Shown: positions 1 to 9,289, counted from the first letter of the stretch. The stretch is DNA of 60,392 bases from an uncultured Eubacteriales bacterium (GCA_949292725.1 CASFAQ010000001.1:1-60392); one strand, 5' to 3'. Notes: a model not told the origin generated them from the letters alone. Made by a program: numbers and translations.

Positions 1-524
1 GTCTCTTCCACAAGTATCGGGATAAATCTAAGTGCAAGAGACATGATGAGCGCAAATTCATGCACAGGAATCCTAATCTTATTTAACGGCTTAAACGCCT
101 TCTCAATTCCGTCCGTAAGCTCATTGGGAGTCGTTGTGTAGGTAAGAAGAGACGAACTGATTATCAAAAACAACAGTCGTATTACAAAATATGCCGCCTT
201 ATAGACTCCCCTTTCAGTTATGGCAAGCCTAAAGACCGTAAACAGCACGTCACCGCCCGTAGTCATGAACAGGTTAATGACCGCTGTAAGCACAATAAGC
301 AATATGACCGGTTTAAGTCCCTTTAAGATATGTTTAATCGGCACTCCCGATAATATAGTTACCACCGCAATATACGCAAACGCAGGAATATATCCCGGCA
401 TATTTTTTATACAGAATAGCGATATAATATACAAAAATGTTCCTGCCAGCTTTACTCTGGGGTCAAGCCTGTGAATTATTGAGTTTTTATGATAATATTG
501 TCCTATCGTAATATCTCTTAACAT
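1..524 (-). CDS. ecfT: ECF transporter transmembrane subunit EcfT (3' end outside window)
   Basis: This is the membrane scaffold of an energy-coupling factor (ECF) transporter, which joins the two EcfA ATPases to interchangeable vitamin or metal-binding S components. The visible 174 codons begin MLRDITIGQY and contain the family's N-terminal HRLDPRVKL element, then several hydrophobic membrane segments. The gene runs off the left edge before the C-terminal coupling helices. Its start overlaps the end of ecfA2 by 7 bases, as expected for an ecfA1-ecfA2-ecfT operon. No substrate can be assigned, because S components are usually encoded elsewhere in this type of system. Confidence 0.9.
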   Translation of the reverse strand, partial: MLRDITIGQYYHKNSIIHRLDPRVKLAGTFLYIISLFCIKNMPGYIPAFAYIAVVTILSGVPIKHILKGLKPVILLIVLTAVINLFMTTGGDVLFTVFRLAITERGVYKAAYFVIRLLFLIISSSLLTYTTTPNELTDGIEKAFKPLNKIRIPVHEFALIMSLALRFIPILVEE

Positions 525-1372
525 CGTTTTTCCTTCTGTTTTAATATTTCCTTTACTATCTCATCAGGCGTTATTATGTCCTTACTTATATTAAAACCTC
601 TCTTATTGAGTCCACGCGCAAGATATATGGTATCCGGAGCCATAAGTCCTATCCTTTCAAGCTCCGCGTATTTATCAAAAACATCTGCGGGAGTACCGTC
701 TGCAAATACTCTTCCCTCATTCATTACGATAATTCTTCCGGCATATTCCGCAACATCTTCCATGCTGTGCGAGACCATGATTACGGTAATTTTGCGCACC
801 CTGTGAAGCCTGCTTATAAGTTCAAGTATATCTCTTCTACCACATGGATCAAGTCCTGCTGCCGGTTCGTCAAGCATAAGCACCTTTGGATTCATGGCAA
901 GAACTCCTGCAATCGCAACCCGTCTTCTTTCTCCTCCCGAAAGATGAAACGGCGATACATCATAGAGGTTTTTTGGTATACCTGTCATCTCAAGCGCTTT
1001 TTCTGCACTCTCATATGCGTCTGTGTCATTCATACCGATATTGTGCGGTCCAAATTTCACATCATCCATTACGGTATCGGCAAAAAGCTGATATTCAGGA
1101 TATTGAAACACCAGACCCACTTCACTTCTTAATGTCTTTTTACTGTATCCTTTACCAAATATATCCTCACAGTTATACATGACCATCCCCTCAGTCGGTC
1201 TGTATAATCCGTTAAAATGTTGAATCAGCGTGGACTTGCCCGAACCGGTATGTCCGATTACTGCCACATATTCCCCATCTTCTATTCTTATATTAATATC
1301 ATCAAGTGCCTTCTTTTCATATGAAGTTCCACGATTATATACATAGCTAAGATGCTCTGTAACTATAGGCAT
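518..1372 (-). CDS. ecfA2: ECF transporter ATPase EcfA2
   Basis: Second nucleotide-binding subunit of the ECF vitamin/metal transporter; it hydrolyses ATP at the cytoplasmic face of EcfT. The 284-residue protein shows Walker A GHTGSGKS near residue 40, a Q-loop (FQYPEYQLF), the ABC signature LSGGERRR, Walker B MLDEPAAGLDP and the switch histidine in MVSHSMEDV. Length is normal for the family. The first 10 bases overlap the end of ecfA1 and the last 7 overlap ecfT, so translation is probably coupled. Confidence 0.93.
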   Translation of the reverse strand: MPIVTEHLSYVYNRGTSYEKKALDDINIRIEDGEYVAVIGHTGSGKSTLIQHFNGLYRPTEGMVMYNCEDIFGKGYSKKTLRSEVGLVFQYPEYQLFADTVMDDVKFGPHNIGMNDTDAYESAEKALEMTGIPKNLYDVSPFHLSGGERRRVAIAGVLAMNPKVLMLDEPAAGLDPCGRRDILELISRLHRVRKITVIMVSHSMEDVAEYAGRIIVMNEGRVFADGTPADVFDKYAELERIGLMAPDTIYLARGLNKRGFNISKDIITPDEIVKEILKQKEKRC

Positions 1373-2226
1373 ATATCTTCACCTCCATGCATCACGGAAA
1401 GTATATCTATAAGTTCATCGACATCTAACACGGGTTCTCTGATATCAAAACCTGAAAGCCTCAGCTTATGTGCGATATACGTTATCGTAGGCACTGTGAG
1501 TCTGTAGCTCTTAAGCTCCTCCACTCTGGAGAATATCTGTTCCGGACTTCCCGTCATAACTATACGTCCGCTATCCATGACATATATTCTGTCCGAATGA
1601 ATTGTCTCTTCCATATAGTGGGTTATGAGAATAACATTGATATGCTCTTCTTTATTCAGCTTTGTTATCGCATCAATAACTTCTTTTCTTCCCTTTGGAT
1701 CAAGCATTGCAGTTGGCTCGTCAAGCACTATGCATTTTGGTCTCATGGCAAGAACTCCCGCTATTGCCGAGCGCTGCTTCTGTCCACCTGACAGTTTATT
1801 GGGATTCATATACCTGCACTTTAGCATACCGACGGCTGCAAGGCAGGTTTCCACGCGTTTCCATATTTTATCCGTAGTAACACCAAGATTTTCAGGTCCA
1901 AATGCAACATCTTCCTCCACCGTATTGCCAACGATCTGATTATCCGGATTCTGAAAGACCATACCGACATTCTGCCTTATTGCAAGCAAATTATCATCCT
2001 TGGATGTATCAAGTCCATCTATCCACATCGTGCCACCGGTAGGCTTTAAAAATGCATTCAAAAGCCTCGCAAGCGTGGACTTGCCAGACCCGTTATGTCC
2101 CACTATGGATACAAATTCACCATGCTTAATATCAAATTGTATATTGCATAAAGCCTTCTTTGCGTCACAGGCATCATCCTCATCAGATAATCTGTATTCA
2201 TATGTTACATTATCAGCCTTAATCAC
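1363..2226 (-). CDS. ecfA1: ECF transporter ATPase EcfA1
   Basis: First nucleotide-binding subunit of the ECF transporter, acting as a heterodimer with EcfA2. The 287-residue protein has Walker A GHNGSGKS, Q-loop VFQNPDNQI, signature LSGGQKQR, Walker B IVLDEPTAMLDP and switch ITHYMEE. The start is a GTG with a GGAGG eight bases upstream; no in-frame ATG fits better. A strong terminator lies between rplQ and this gene, so the ecf genes may depend on read-through or a promoter I could not pick out. This position after rplQ is the usual one in Firmicutes. Confidence 0.93.
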   Translation of the reverse strand: MIKADNVTYEYRLSDEDDACDAKKALCNIQFDIKHGEFVSIVGHNGSGKSTLARLLNAFLKPTGGTMWIDGLDTSKDDNLLAIRQNVGMVFQNPDNQIVGNTVEEDVAFGPENLGVTTDKIWKRVETCLAAVGMLKCRYMNPNKLSGGQKQRSAIAGVLAMRPKCIVLDEPTAMLDPKGRKEVIDAITKLNKEEHINVILITHYMEETIHSDRIYVMDSGRIVMTGSPEQIFSRVEELKSYRLTVPTITYIAHKLRLSGFDIREPVLDVDELIDILSVMHGGEDICL

Positions 2227-2252
2227 CCTGATGACCTCCGTATTCTGCGTTT

Positions 2253-2288
2253 AAAAAAGCGGCAGGAAAACCATACTGATTCCCTGCC
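2253..2288 (-). terminator. Intrinsic terminator after rplQ
   Basis: On the minus strand a GC-rich stem (GGCAGG pairing with CCTGCC, extended by G-U and A-U pairs) is followed by six T. It sits 30 bases after the rplQ stop and before ecfA1, and probably ends most transcripts of the ribosomal operon. Confidence 0.8.
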
Positions 2289-2318
2289 ACCATAATAAAC
2301 CGTCAGATATTATATAAC

Positions 2319-2855
2319 TTATACAAGCTCAATTATAACCTGCATAGCAGCATCCCCTTTACGAGGACCTATCTTAACTATACGGGTATAACCACCGTTT
2401 CTGCTTGCATACTTAGGTGCTACTTCATCAAAAAGCTTCTGTGCCACATCAACGCTCTTAGTATTCTTCTTGCGGCCTGCAGTTTCCTTCGGAACCTCTT
2501 TAATACCATAAAGCACCTTATTCATCTGCTTTCTTGCATGAAGGCGTGATGGTCTGTCCTTCTTAATCTTCTTTTCAACTTCATCATATACGGTAACCTT
2601 CCTGCCGTCTACGACTTCCTTTACTTTTTTACCATCTTTATCTTTTCTTGCAACTTTAGCGACAACGGTAACCTCATCAAAGTTATCCTTCTCGCGCACT
2701 GCCATTGCAATAAGTCCCTCTGCAATTTTACGAATTTCCTTAGCCTTAGCTTCGGTTGTTACAATCTTGCCATGATATAACAGGCTTGTTACCTGACCAC
2801 GAAGCAAAGCCTTTCTCTGGCTGGATGTTCTTCCAAGCTTTCTATAACCTGCCAT
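2319..2855 (-). CDS. rplQ: Large ribosomal subunit protein L17 (bL17)
   Basis: Structural protein of the 50S subunit near the exit tunnel. The N-terminal half starts [16 protein letters not shown] and the C-terminal end has the family signature [16 protein letters not shown]. The protein is 178 residues, against about 120 in Bacillus; the difference is a charged insertion at about residues 60-115 (rich in KDKDGKKV and EVVDGRKV type sequence). I recall the same kind of insertion in other Lachnospiraceae L17 proteins, so it is probably lineage-typical rather than an error. It is the last gene of the alpha operon. Confidence 0.95.
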   Translation of the reverse strand: MAGYRKLGRTSSQRKALLRGQVTSLLYHGKIVTTEAKAKEIRKIAEGLIAMAVREKDNFDEVTVVAKVARKDKDGKKVKEVVDGRKVTVYDEVEKKIKKDRPSRLHARKQMNKVLYGIKEVPKETAGRKKNTKSVDVAQKLFDEVAPKYASRNGGYTRIVKIGPRKGDAAMQVIIELV

Positions 2856-2877
2856 TTTACTGACCTCCTAATATAAT

Positions 2878-3799
2878 CTAGTTCTCATCACCAAGGTTCA
2901 GTGATAAGCCAAGTTCCTTAAGTTTTGTAAGTACCTCATCGAGAGATTTTCGACCAAGATTACGAACCTTCATCATATCCTCTGAGGTCTTACTGCACAA
3001 TTCCTCAACAGTATTGATTCCTGCACGCTTCAGACAGTTGTACGAACGTACTGATAATTCAAGCTCATCGATATTCATCTCAAGAACTTTTTCTTTCTCA
3101 TTGCTTACTTTATCAACCATAACATCAACAGTCTTGGCATTCTCAGACAGATCAATAAATGAATTAAGATGGTGCGAGAGTGCCATTAGTATATACGTCT
3201 AATGTAAGCTTATCAAAATCGGTTATCTGACCAACACGTGTATTTTCAACAGTGAGATTAACACGTTCAACAGGTGTATATATAGAATCAATAGAAATAA
3301 CATCTATAGGCATATCATCTGTTTTGTTCTTATCTGCTCCAACGTAGCCGCGACCGCCCGTAATCGTCATCTCGACAAACAGTCTGCAGTCAGCGCCTCC
3401 GCTGAGTGTTGCGATAACCTGATCAGGATTGAGTATCTCTATATCCTGATCCACCTGAATATCCTTTGCTGTTACAACGCACTCGCCCTCTGCCTCGATA
3501 TAGGCAGTCTTCACTTCATTGATATCTCCGTTGTTCTTCACTGCAAGACTCTTAATATTCATGATTATCTCTGTAACATCCTCTTTAACTCCCGGGATAG
3601 CACAGAATTCATGAACCACTCCGTCAATCTTTACCTGACTAACTGCTGTTCCAGGCAATGATGAAAGCATAATCCTTCTCAGTGAATTACCCAAAGTTGT
3701 ACCGTAACCTCTCTCAAGAGGCTCAACTACAAATCGTCCATACCTTTTATCCTCAGAAATCTCTGCAATCTCAATCTTTGGCTTTTCAAAATCAAACAT
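2878..3799 (-). pseudogene. rpoA: RNA polymerase alpha subunit, reading frame interrupted
   Basis: RpoA dimerises to nucleate RNA polymerase assembly, and its C-terminal domain contacts UP elements and activators. Here it is read in two frames. One (3164-3799, 211 residues) begins [14 protein letters not shown] and holds most of the N-terminal domain, ending [12 protein letters not shown]. The other (2878-3186) resumes at [13 protein letters not shown] and carries the linker and an intact C-terminal domain ([31 protein letters not shown]). Compared with Bacillus RpoA, about 13 residues of the third N-terminal-domain helix, needed for dimer formation, are missing at the junction, equal to a loss of about 41 bases and therefore out of frame. 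No slippery site is visible. Because the gene is essential, an assembly or sequencing fault is the likeliest cause; a real rearranged copy with an intact one elsewhere is the alternative. Confidence 0.85.
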
Positions 3800-3837
3800 A
3801 TGCGGACCCTCCTTTTGGGTTTAATGAGCAGTTCTAA

Positions 3838-4431
3838 TTACTTAGAATACAACTCGACTATAAGCACCTCGTTAACAGGAACATCAATCTGTGCTCTGGT
3901 AGGAATCTCCTTAACTACACCAGAAAGATTCTCATGGTCAGCTTCTAACCACTCAGGAACCAGTCTTTGGTCAGTCACTTCCAAAATATCTTTATATCTC
4001 TGAGCGCTCTTAAACTTCTCCTTGATTTCGATAACGTCACCAACTTTTACCTGATAAGACGGAATGTTTACACATTTTCCGTTAACAAGTACATGCTTAT
4101 GACCAACTATCTGTCTTGACTCTTTCCTTGTTCTTCCGTATCCGAGACGGAAAAGAACATTGTCAAGTCTAAGCTCCAAAAGGATCATAAGGTTCTCACC
4201 TGTAGTTCCGTACTTTAACTTCTGAGCTTTCTCATAATTATTACGGAAAGGCTTCTCAAGAACTCCATATATGAACTTTGCTTTCTGCTTTTCCTTAAGC
4301 TGTAAAGAATACTCGCTTGGCTTTCTTCCTTCTCTAGCACGTCTATTGGACTTTTTATCAATTCCCAAAAATGTTGGTTCAAGACCCAATGATCTGCATC
4401 TTTTGAGAACCGGTGTCATATCTCTTGCCAT
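3838..4431 (-). CDS. rpsD: Small ribosomal subunit protein S4 (uS4)
   Basis: Primary 16S rRNA-binding protein that starts 30S body assembly; in several bacteria it also represses its own operon. The 197-residue protein starts MARDMTPVLKRCRSLG and has the S4 RNA-binding domain at about residues 88-150 (RLDNVLFRLGYGRTRKESRQ, then VNGKCVNIPSYQV). It lies in the alpha operon between rpsK and rpoA, the usual Clostridia position, unlike Bacillus where rpsD is separate. The zinc-ligand cysteines of zinc-type S4 are absent apart from one Cys near residue 12. Confidence 0.96.
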   Translation of the reverse strand: MARDMTPVLKRCRSLGLEPTFLGIDKKSNRRAREGRKPSEYSLQLKEKQKAKFIYGVLEKPFRNNYEKAQKLKYGTTGENLMILLELRLDNVLFRLGYGRTRKESRQIVGHKHVLVNGKCVNIPSYQVKVGDVIEIKEKFKSAQRYKDILEVTDQRLVPEWLEADHENLSGVVKEIPTRAQIDVPVNEVLIVELYSK

Positions 4432-4465
4432 TTATATATCCTCCTATCATCTATATAATAATCAA

Positions 4466-4864
4466 TCAGACTCTTCTTCTCTTAGGTGGTCTGCATCCGT
4501 TATGCGGCACAGGAGTAACATCCGTGATACTTGTAACTTCTATTCCACATGCCTGAAGTGCACGTATCGCTGCTTCTCTTCCTGAACCAGGTCCCTTAAC
4601 CATAACTTCTACTGATTTCAAACCATGAGGAAGCGCTGCCTGAGCCGCCGCCTCAGCTGCCATCTGTGCAGCGTAAGGAGTTGACTTCTTAGAACCCTTG
4701 AACCCAAGTCCACCTGCACTAGCCCATGATATCGCATTACCCTCTGCGTCAGTAAGAGTAACGATTGTATTATTAAAAGATGCATGAATATGCGCCTGTC
4801 CACGGTCAATATTCTTTCTGACACGCTTTTTAGACGTCTTCTTTGCTACTACTTTCTTAGCCAT
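4466..4864 (-). CDS. rpsK: Small ribosomal subunit protein S11 (uS11)
   Basis: Platform protein of the 30S subunit near the mRNA exit. The 132-residue protein has the family core [15 protein letters not shown] and the C-terminal signature [19 protein letters not shown]. The N-terminus is lysine-rich ([10 protein letters not shown]). It follows rpsM by 14 bases and precedes rpsD, as expected for the alpha operon. Confidence 0.96.
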   Translation of the reverse strand: MAKKVVAKKTSKKRVRKNIDRGQAHIHASFNNTIVTLTDAEGNAISWASAGGLGFKGSKKSTPYAAQMAAEAAAQAALPHGLKSVEVMVKGPGSGREAAIRALQACGIEVTSITDVTPVPHNGCRPPKRRRV

Positions 4865-4878
4865 GATGACATATCCTC

Positions 4879-5247
4879 CTATTTCTTCTTATTAGCCACA
4901 GTACGTTTCGGTCCCTTGCGGGTTCTGGCATTAGTCTTAGTTTTCTGTCCACGTACAGGAAGACCTCTTCTGTGACGAATTCCTCTGTAACATCCAATCT
5001 CCTGTAATCTCTTGATGTTAAGCGCGATTTCTCTACGCAGGTCACCCTCAACAACCATAGTGTCGTCAATAACCTCACGAAGCTTCGCTACATCTTCATC
5101 GGACAAATCTTTACAACGAATGTCAGGATCTACGCCTGCCTTTTCAAGGATACGCTTTGAACTGGTTCTGCCAATCCCATAAATATATGTCAGACCTATC
5201 TCTACACGTTTTTCTCTTGGTAAATCTACACCACTGATACGAGCCAT
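4879..5247 (-). CDS. rpsM: Small ribosomal subunit protein S13 (uS13)
   Basis: 30S head protein that contacts the P-site tRNA and forms bridge B1 to the 50S subunit. The 122-residue protein starts [14 protein letters not shown] and has the helix-two-turn-helix region ([10 protein letters not shown]) and the basic tail [15 protein letters not shown]. The reading frame stays open upstream for 43 codons, but only the ATG at 5247 has a well-placed GGAGGTG, so that start is chosen. It heads the alpha-operon part of the cluster and is preceded by an unusually long structured gap. Confidence 0.96.
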   Translation of the reverse strand: MARISGVDLPREKRVEIGLTYIYGIGRTSSKRILEKAGVDPDIRCKDLSDEDVAKLREVIDDTMVVEGDLRREIALNIKRLQEIGCYRGIRHRRGLPVRGQKTKTNARTRKGPKRTVANKKK

Positions 5248-5527
5248 GTGTGTTTTACACCTCCGAATTAATAATAAATGTTTTGATTCATGTAATATCT
5301 GTAACCGGCTATGCCTCGGTTGTCCAGACCTTGTTACATATATTACCCCAGCCGCTTTAAACCATAATAACAGCATATTGATGGGAGAGAGCCATCATGC
5401 AGTTACCAGCAAAGCAAGGACAGCTTAGCTGAGACAGTTAATCACGCTGCCTATGGTATCACAGATTAACGCATTAATCTGTAACACAAAAAGCACGAAT
5501 AATGTGTTGCCTTACGCAATATAACAT
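5248..5527 (-). promoter_or_regulatory. Structured leader between rpmJ and rpsM (candidate r-protein autoregulatory RNA)
   Basis: This 280-base gap is long for the cluster and holds no convincing gene. Read on the minus strand it contains three hairpins in order: a perfect 9-bp stem with a UGCG loop (5461-5482); a 6-bp stem TGATGG/CCATCA, extendable (5373-5400); and a long arm pairing 5333-5346 with 5292-5305 (13 of 14 bases) around an inner hairpin at 5303-5321. The last ends about 45 bases before the rpsM start codon. In E. coli, S4 represses the alpha operon by binding RNA just ahead of rpsM, so a similar role is plausible here. No terminator-like U-tract was seen, so translational control would be more likely than attenuation. 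Confidence 0.55.
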
Positions 5528-5641
5528 TTATCCCTGTACCTGTTTGTGTCTTGGGTTCTCGCAGATTACTCTGATCTTACCCTTTCTTTTAATAACTTTG
5601 CATTTTTCGCAAATAGGTTTTACTGATGCTCTTACCTTCAC
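5528..5641 (-). CDS. rpmJ: Large ribosomal subunit protein L36 (bL36), zinc-binding form
   Basis: Smallest 50S protein, 37 residues, starting (GTG)[14 protein letters not shown]. The four zinc ligands C11, C14, C27 and H32 are all present, so this is the zinc-dependent paralogue type. The start is a GTG with GAAAGGAGG seven to eight bases upstream. It lies between infA and rpsM, its usual place. Confidence 0.95.
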   Translation of the reverse strand: MKVRASVKPICEKCKVIKRKGKIRVICENPRHKQVQG

Positions 5642-5718
5642 AGTAATTCCTCCTTTCAAAAAGTCCGTCTGCTAGTTTACCACAAATAGGATTTCCTGTC
5701 AAGAACTATTTCTCTTTA

Positions 5719-5937
5719 CTATTTGTCTCTCCATATGATCCTGCCCTTTGTAAGATCGTAAGGCGACAGCTCAAGTTTAACCGTATCGCCCGGAAGAATC
5801 CTGATATAGTTCATTCTCAGCTTACCGCTTATATGAGCAAGAACTCTGTGTCCATTCTCAAGCTCAACCTGGAACATTGCATTAGGAAGCTTCTCAACAA
5901 CTACTCCTTCGATCTCTACAACATCTGCTTTTGACAT
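5719..5937 (-). CDS. infA: Translation initiation factor IF-1
   Basis: IF-1 occupies the ribosomal A site during initiation and assists IF-2 and IF-3. The 72-residue single OB-fold protein starts [13 protein letters not shown] and contains the family elements [19 protein letters not shown] and RIIWRDK at the end. Length is exactly typical. It lies between map and rpmJ. Confidence 0.97.
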   Translation of the reverse strand: MSKADVVEIEGVVVEKLPNAMFQVELENGHRVLAHISGKLRMNYIRILPGDTVKLELSPYDLTKGRIIWRDK

Positions 5938-5961
5938 ATTTTACCTCCATACTTACTATAA

Positions 5962-6747
5962 TCAGTTATTAATCTCATCTTCTATACTCATACCATGTTT
6001 TATTGAAAGAAGCTTTGGTTCACCCTCAGTAATAAGTACCGTATTCTCATAATGTGCGGAGTAACTTCCGTCCCTTGTCACAACTGTCCAGTCATCATCC
6101 TCAAACCAGACCTCATAGCCTCCGGCATTTACCATCGGTTCGATTGCAAGCGTCATTCCCGGCTTCAGCCTTATCCCCCTGCCTATCTGCTTAAAATTAG
6201 GAATCTGCGGATCTTCGTGCATATTGGTACCTATTCCGTGTCCGACCAGATCCCTTACCACAGAGAATCCGTTCTTCTCAATATATTGTTGAATTGCTTT
6301 TGATATATCGTAAAGGTGATTTCCGCTCTTTGCAAATTTGATTCCTTCAAAAAAACTCTGTTTTGTAACGTCAATCAGCCTCTTTGCTTCATCTGTAACA
6401 ATACCTACCGGATAGGTTCTTGCCGAATCCGAGTGATATCCTTCATATATGACCCCGCAATCGAGACTTACTATATCGCCCTCGCAGAGCTTTCTGTGCT
6501 TATTGGGAATTCCGTGAACCACCTCGTCATTTACGGATACGCATAAAGATGCAGGATAACCGTTATAATTAAGAAACGATGGTATACATCCAAACTCTCT
6601 GATATATTTATCAGCATAATTGTCGAGCTCTTTTGTAGTAATACCCGGTTCAATAAGCTTTGCAAGTTTCTCATGTACAATAGCAAGAATATTGCCCGCT
6701 TCTCTCATTAATTCTATTTCATGTTGATTTTTTAAAGTAACTGCCAC
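5962..6747 (-). CDS. map: Methionine aminopeptidase, type I
   Basis: Removes the initiator methionine from new proteins with a di-metal centre. The metal ligands are visible in order: SLDCGVIYEGYHSDSA (two Asp), VGHGIGTNMHEDP (His), AIEPMV (Glu) and HYENTVLIT (Glu). An in-frame ATG exists at 6762, but the GGAG site overlaps it; the GTG at 6747 has a GGAG about nine bases upstream and gives the family-like start MAVTLKNQHEIELMREAG, so I choose it (261 residues). It follows adk by 31 bases. Confidence 0.93.
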   Translation of the reverse strand: MAVTLKNQHEIELMREAGNILAIVHEKLAKLIEPGITTKELDNYADKYIREFGCIPSFLNYNGYPASLCVSVNDEVVHGIPNKHRKLCEGDIVSLDCGVIYEGYHSDSARTYPVGIVTDEAKRLIDVTKQSFFEGIKFAKSGNHLYDISKAIQQYIEKNGFSVVRDLVGHGIGTNMHEDPQIPNFKQIGRGIRLKPGMTLAIEPMVNAGGYEVWFEDDDWTVVTRDGSYSAHYENTVLITEGEPKLLSIKHGMSIEDEINN

Positions 6748-6778
6748 ATATGACATCTCCATTCTATATTAGTATAAA

Positions 6779-7420
6779 CTATCCAAGAATATCGGTAATG
6801 GCCTTAAATACTTCTTCCATGCTGCATGTTCCGTCGACGGTCCTAAGTATATTTTTCTCAGTATAATAGTCAATAAGAGGCTGTGTCTGTTCGTGATAAA
6901 CGCTCAGCCTTTTCTGTACAGTCTCCGGCTTATCGTCATCACGCAATATAAGCTTACCGCCACACACATCGCATATACCATCTTTTTTAGGAGGAATATT
7001 TACTATATGATATGTTCCTCCACATGATACGCACGCCCTTCTTCCGGACATCCTGTTGACGATATTATCGTCAGGCACATCTATATCTATAGCATAATCA
7101 ATTTTATCATTCATTTTGGAAAGGGCTTCATCAAGCGCCTCTGCCTGAGGAATGGTTCTTGGAAATCCATCCAGCACATATCCATTCTCAGCATCCTTTT
7201 TGCCCACTCTGTCCACAACCAGATCAACAACCAGAGCATCAGGAACAAGCTCGCCCTTATCCATGTATGCCTTGGCTTTTTTGCCGAGTTCAGTTCCTTC
7301 CTTAATGTTCGCCCTGAAAATATCTCCCGTAGATATATGTGGCACATTATACTTATCGGCTATCATCTTTGCCTGAGTACCTTTTCCGGCACCCGGAGCT
7401 CCAAGCATTATTATCTTCAT
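6779..7420 (-). CDS. adk: Adenylate kinase, zinc LID type
   Basis: Interconverts ATP + AMP and 2 ADP. The P-loop [10 protein letters not shown] is at the start, with the AMP-binding region STGDIFR and the DGFPRT motif. The LID domain carries four cysteines in two CxxC pairs (CVSCGG and CDVCGG), so it binds structural zinc, as in many Gram-positive enzymes. The ATG at 7420 has AAAGG nine bases upstream; the in-frame ATG three codons earlier overlaps the ribosome site and is less likely. 213 residues, normal length. Confidence 0.95.
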   Translation of the reverse strand: MKIIMLGAPGAGKGTQAKMIADKYNVPHISTGDIFRANIKEGTELGKKAKAYMDKGELVPDALVVDLVVDRVGKKDAENGYVLDGFPRTIPQAEALDEALSKMNDKIDYAIDIDVPDDNIVNRMSGRRACVSCGGTYHIVNIPPKKDGICDVCGGKLILRDDDKPETVQKRLSVYHEQTQPLIDYYTEKNILRTVDGTCSMEEVFKAITDILG

Positions 7421-7507
7421 CTGTGTCATCCTTTCAAAAAAATCAGTAAGAGTAGCCCGCCAAATATATAAGCCGTGCTACTCATCTGATCGTGTTAATA
7501 ACTTTAT

Positions 7508-8848
7508 TTAGTCGTTCAAAAATCCTTTATAGTTGCGGACTAACATCTTTGATTCAATCTGTTTAATCGTCTCAAGTACAACTCCGACAACGATTATGAG
7601 GGATGTTCCTCCAAATCCGACGTTGGCTCCGAAAGCACCTGAGAAGAATATAGGTACTACAGCAACTATAGTAAGTCCAACCGCTCCGATAAAGATTACA
7701 TTATTAAGAACCTTTGTAAGATAATCGGTAGTAGGTTTTCCCGGACGAATTCCGGGAATGAATCCACCGGCTTTCTTAAGGTTTGATGCTACCTCCACAG
7801 GATTAAATGTTATATTGGTGTAGAAATATGCAAAAAATAGAACAAGCACAATATACACAATTAATCCAAGAGTATATTTAAATTCACCAAAGCTGCTGAA
7901 ATTACACCAGTCACTCTGATTGCATATCTTAAGTATCTTCTGCCAGAATGTTGCTCCTCTTCCTGACTGTGGCTGAATACCTGCAAACTGCGATATAACT
8001 ATCGGCAATGACAGAAGTGAACTTGCAAAGATTACCGGAACAACTCCTGCAGTGTTAACCTTAAGAGGAATATTAGACGACTGACCGCCGACCATTTTTC
8101 TTCCCTGAAGTTTCTTTGCGTACTGTACAGGTATCTTCCTCTGTGCATCCTGAAGAACGATGATGAACACAACCATTGCAACAATAATGGCAATTATCAC
8201 AAGACCCGCAAGAAGTGCATTGGTTGTATTAGTCGCACTCCTTATGAACTTGTTGTAAAGAGTACCAAAGTCTTCCGGCATACCGGATACGATATTGAAC
8301 ATAAGGATTATGGATATACCATTTCCAATTCCTTTTTCATTGATCTGCTCACCCAACCACATAAGCATAGCAGAACCTGCCGTAAGAGTTACAACCATGA
8401 CAGTAACGTTAGTAAATGTGATACCGCCTTCCAGAAGATTCTGATTACCAAATCCAATAGCCATAGCTATACTTTCTATAATGGAAAGTCCGATATTAAG
8501 ATAACGGGTAATCTCGGCAATCTTCTTTCTTCCGTCCTCGCCTTCCTTCTGCATCTCTTCAAGCTTAGGAATGGCAATAGTAAGAAGCTGCATGATAATC
8601 GAGGCCGTAATGTATGGTGTAATGCTGAGTGCGAATATGGACATCCTCGTAAATGAACCACCGGTCATTGCATTAAAGAAATTCAATGCTCCGGCCTGCT
8701 GTCCGAACCACTCCGAGAAATAATCCCTGCTTACACCCGGAATAGGCAGCTGACTACCTATTCTGACAATTACAAGTATTATAAATGTAAATAACAAACG
8801 TTTTCTTACATCCGGCACCTTAAAAGCGTTACGAATAGTTTCAAACAC
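7508..8848 (-). CDS. secY: Protein translocase subunit SecY
   Basis: Central channel of the Sec translocon in the cytoplasmic membrane. The 446-residue protein has about ten hydrophobic segments and SecY signatures PGVSRDYFSEWF (early), LGEQINEKGIGNGIS and FNPVEVASNLKKAGGFIPGIRPG. The start is GTG, directly abutting the rplO stop codon, with GAGGTG six bases upstream inside the end of rplO, so translation is probably coupled to rplO. Confidence 0.96.
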   Translation of the reverse strand: MFETIRNAFKVPDVRKRLLFTFIILVIVRIGSQLPIPGVSRDYFSEWFGQQAGALNFFNAMTGGSFTRMSIFALSITPYITASIIMQLLTIAIPKLEEMQKEGEDGRKKIAEITRYLNIGLSIIESIAMAIGFGNQNLLEGGITFTNVTVMVVTLTAGSAMLMWLGEQINEKGIGNGISIILMFNIVSGMPEDFGTLYNKFIRSATNTTNALLAGLVIIAIIVAMVVFIIVLQDAQRKIPVQYAKKLQGRKMVGGQSSNIPLKVNTAGVVPVIFASSLLSLPIVISQFAGIQPQSGRGATFWQKILKICNQSDWCNFSSFGEFKYTLGLIVYIVLVLFFAYFYTNITFNPVEVASNLKKAGGFIPGIRPGKPTTDYLTKVLNNVIFIGAVGLTIVAVVPIFFSGAFGANVGFGGTSLIIVVGVVLETIKQIESKMLVRNYKGFLND

Positions 8849-9289
8849 TTAGATCACCTCTGCTTTTCCACCAAGAGCCTGTATTTTCTCAGCAGCAGTT
8901 TTGCTGAATGCATTAACCTTAACGTCAAGCTTCTTAGTTAATTCTCCATTTCCAAGTATCTTAACTCCATCCTTAGGATTTTTTACAATACCTGTCTCAA
9001 TTAATGTATCAACAGTAACCTCGTCGCCATCATTAAATACATTAAGACGATCAACATTAATACCAACTATTGTCTTAGAATTAATGCACTTAAATCCTCT
9101 CTTTGGCAAACGCATATATAATGGCAGCTGGCCACCTTCAAAACCCGGTCTTGGTGCTCCTGAACGTGCTTTCTGTCCCTTGTGTCCCTTACCTGCTGTC
9201 TTTCCGTTTCCTGAACCATGTCCACGTCCCTTCCTAAACCTGTCTCCATGTTTAGAACCTTCTGCCGGTTTTAACTCTGATAAATTCAT
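8849..9289 (-). CDS. rplO: Large ribosomal subunit protein L15 (uL15)
   Basis: Late-assembling 50S protein. The 146-residue protein has the glycine/basic-rich N-terminal region ([20 protein letters not shown]) that threads into 23S rRNA and the L15 core ending GGKAEVI. It ends exactly where secY begins, the usual L15-SecY junction. Confidence 0.96.
   Translation of the reverse strand: MNLSELKPAEGSKHGDRFRKGRGHGSGNGKTAGKGHKGQKARSGAPRPGFEGGQLPLYMRLPKRGFKCINSKTIVGINVDRLNVFNDGDEVTVDTLIETGIVKNPKDGVKILGNGELTKKLDVKVNAFSKTAAEKIQALGGKAEVI

Noticed and set aside
3164..3186. Programmed frameshift in rpoA
   Set aside because: There is no slippery heptamer or downstream structure, and a +1 or -1 shift would not restore the missing 13 residues of the helix.
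5248..5376. N-terminally extended S13 starting at 5376
   Set aside because: The extra 43 residues have no match to S13, and a strong ribosome site lies directly ahead of the ATG at 5247.
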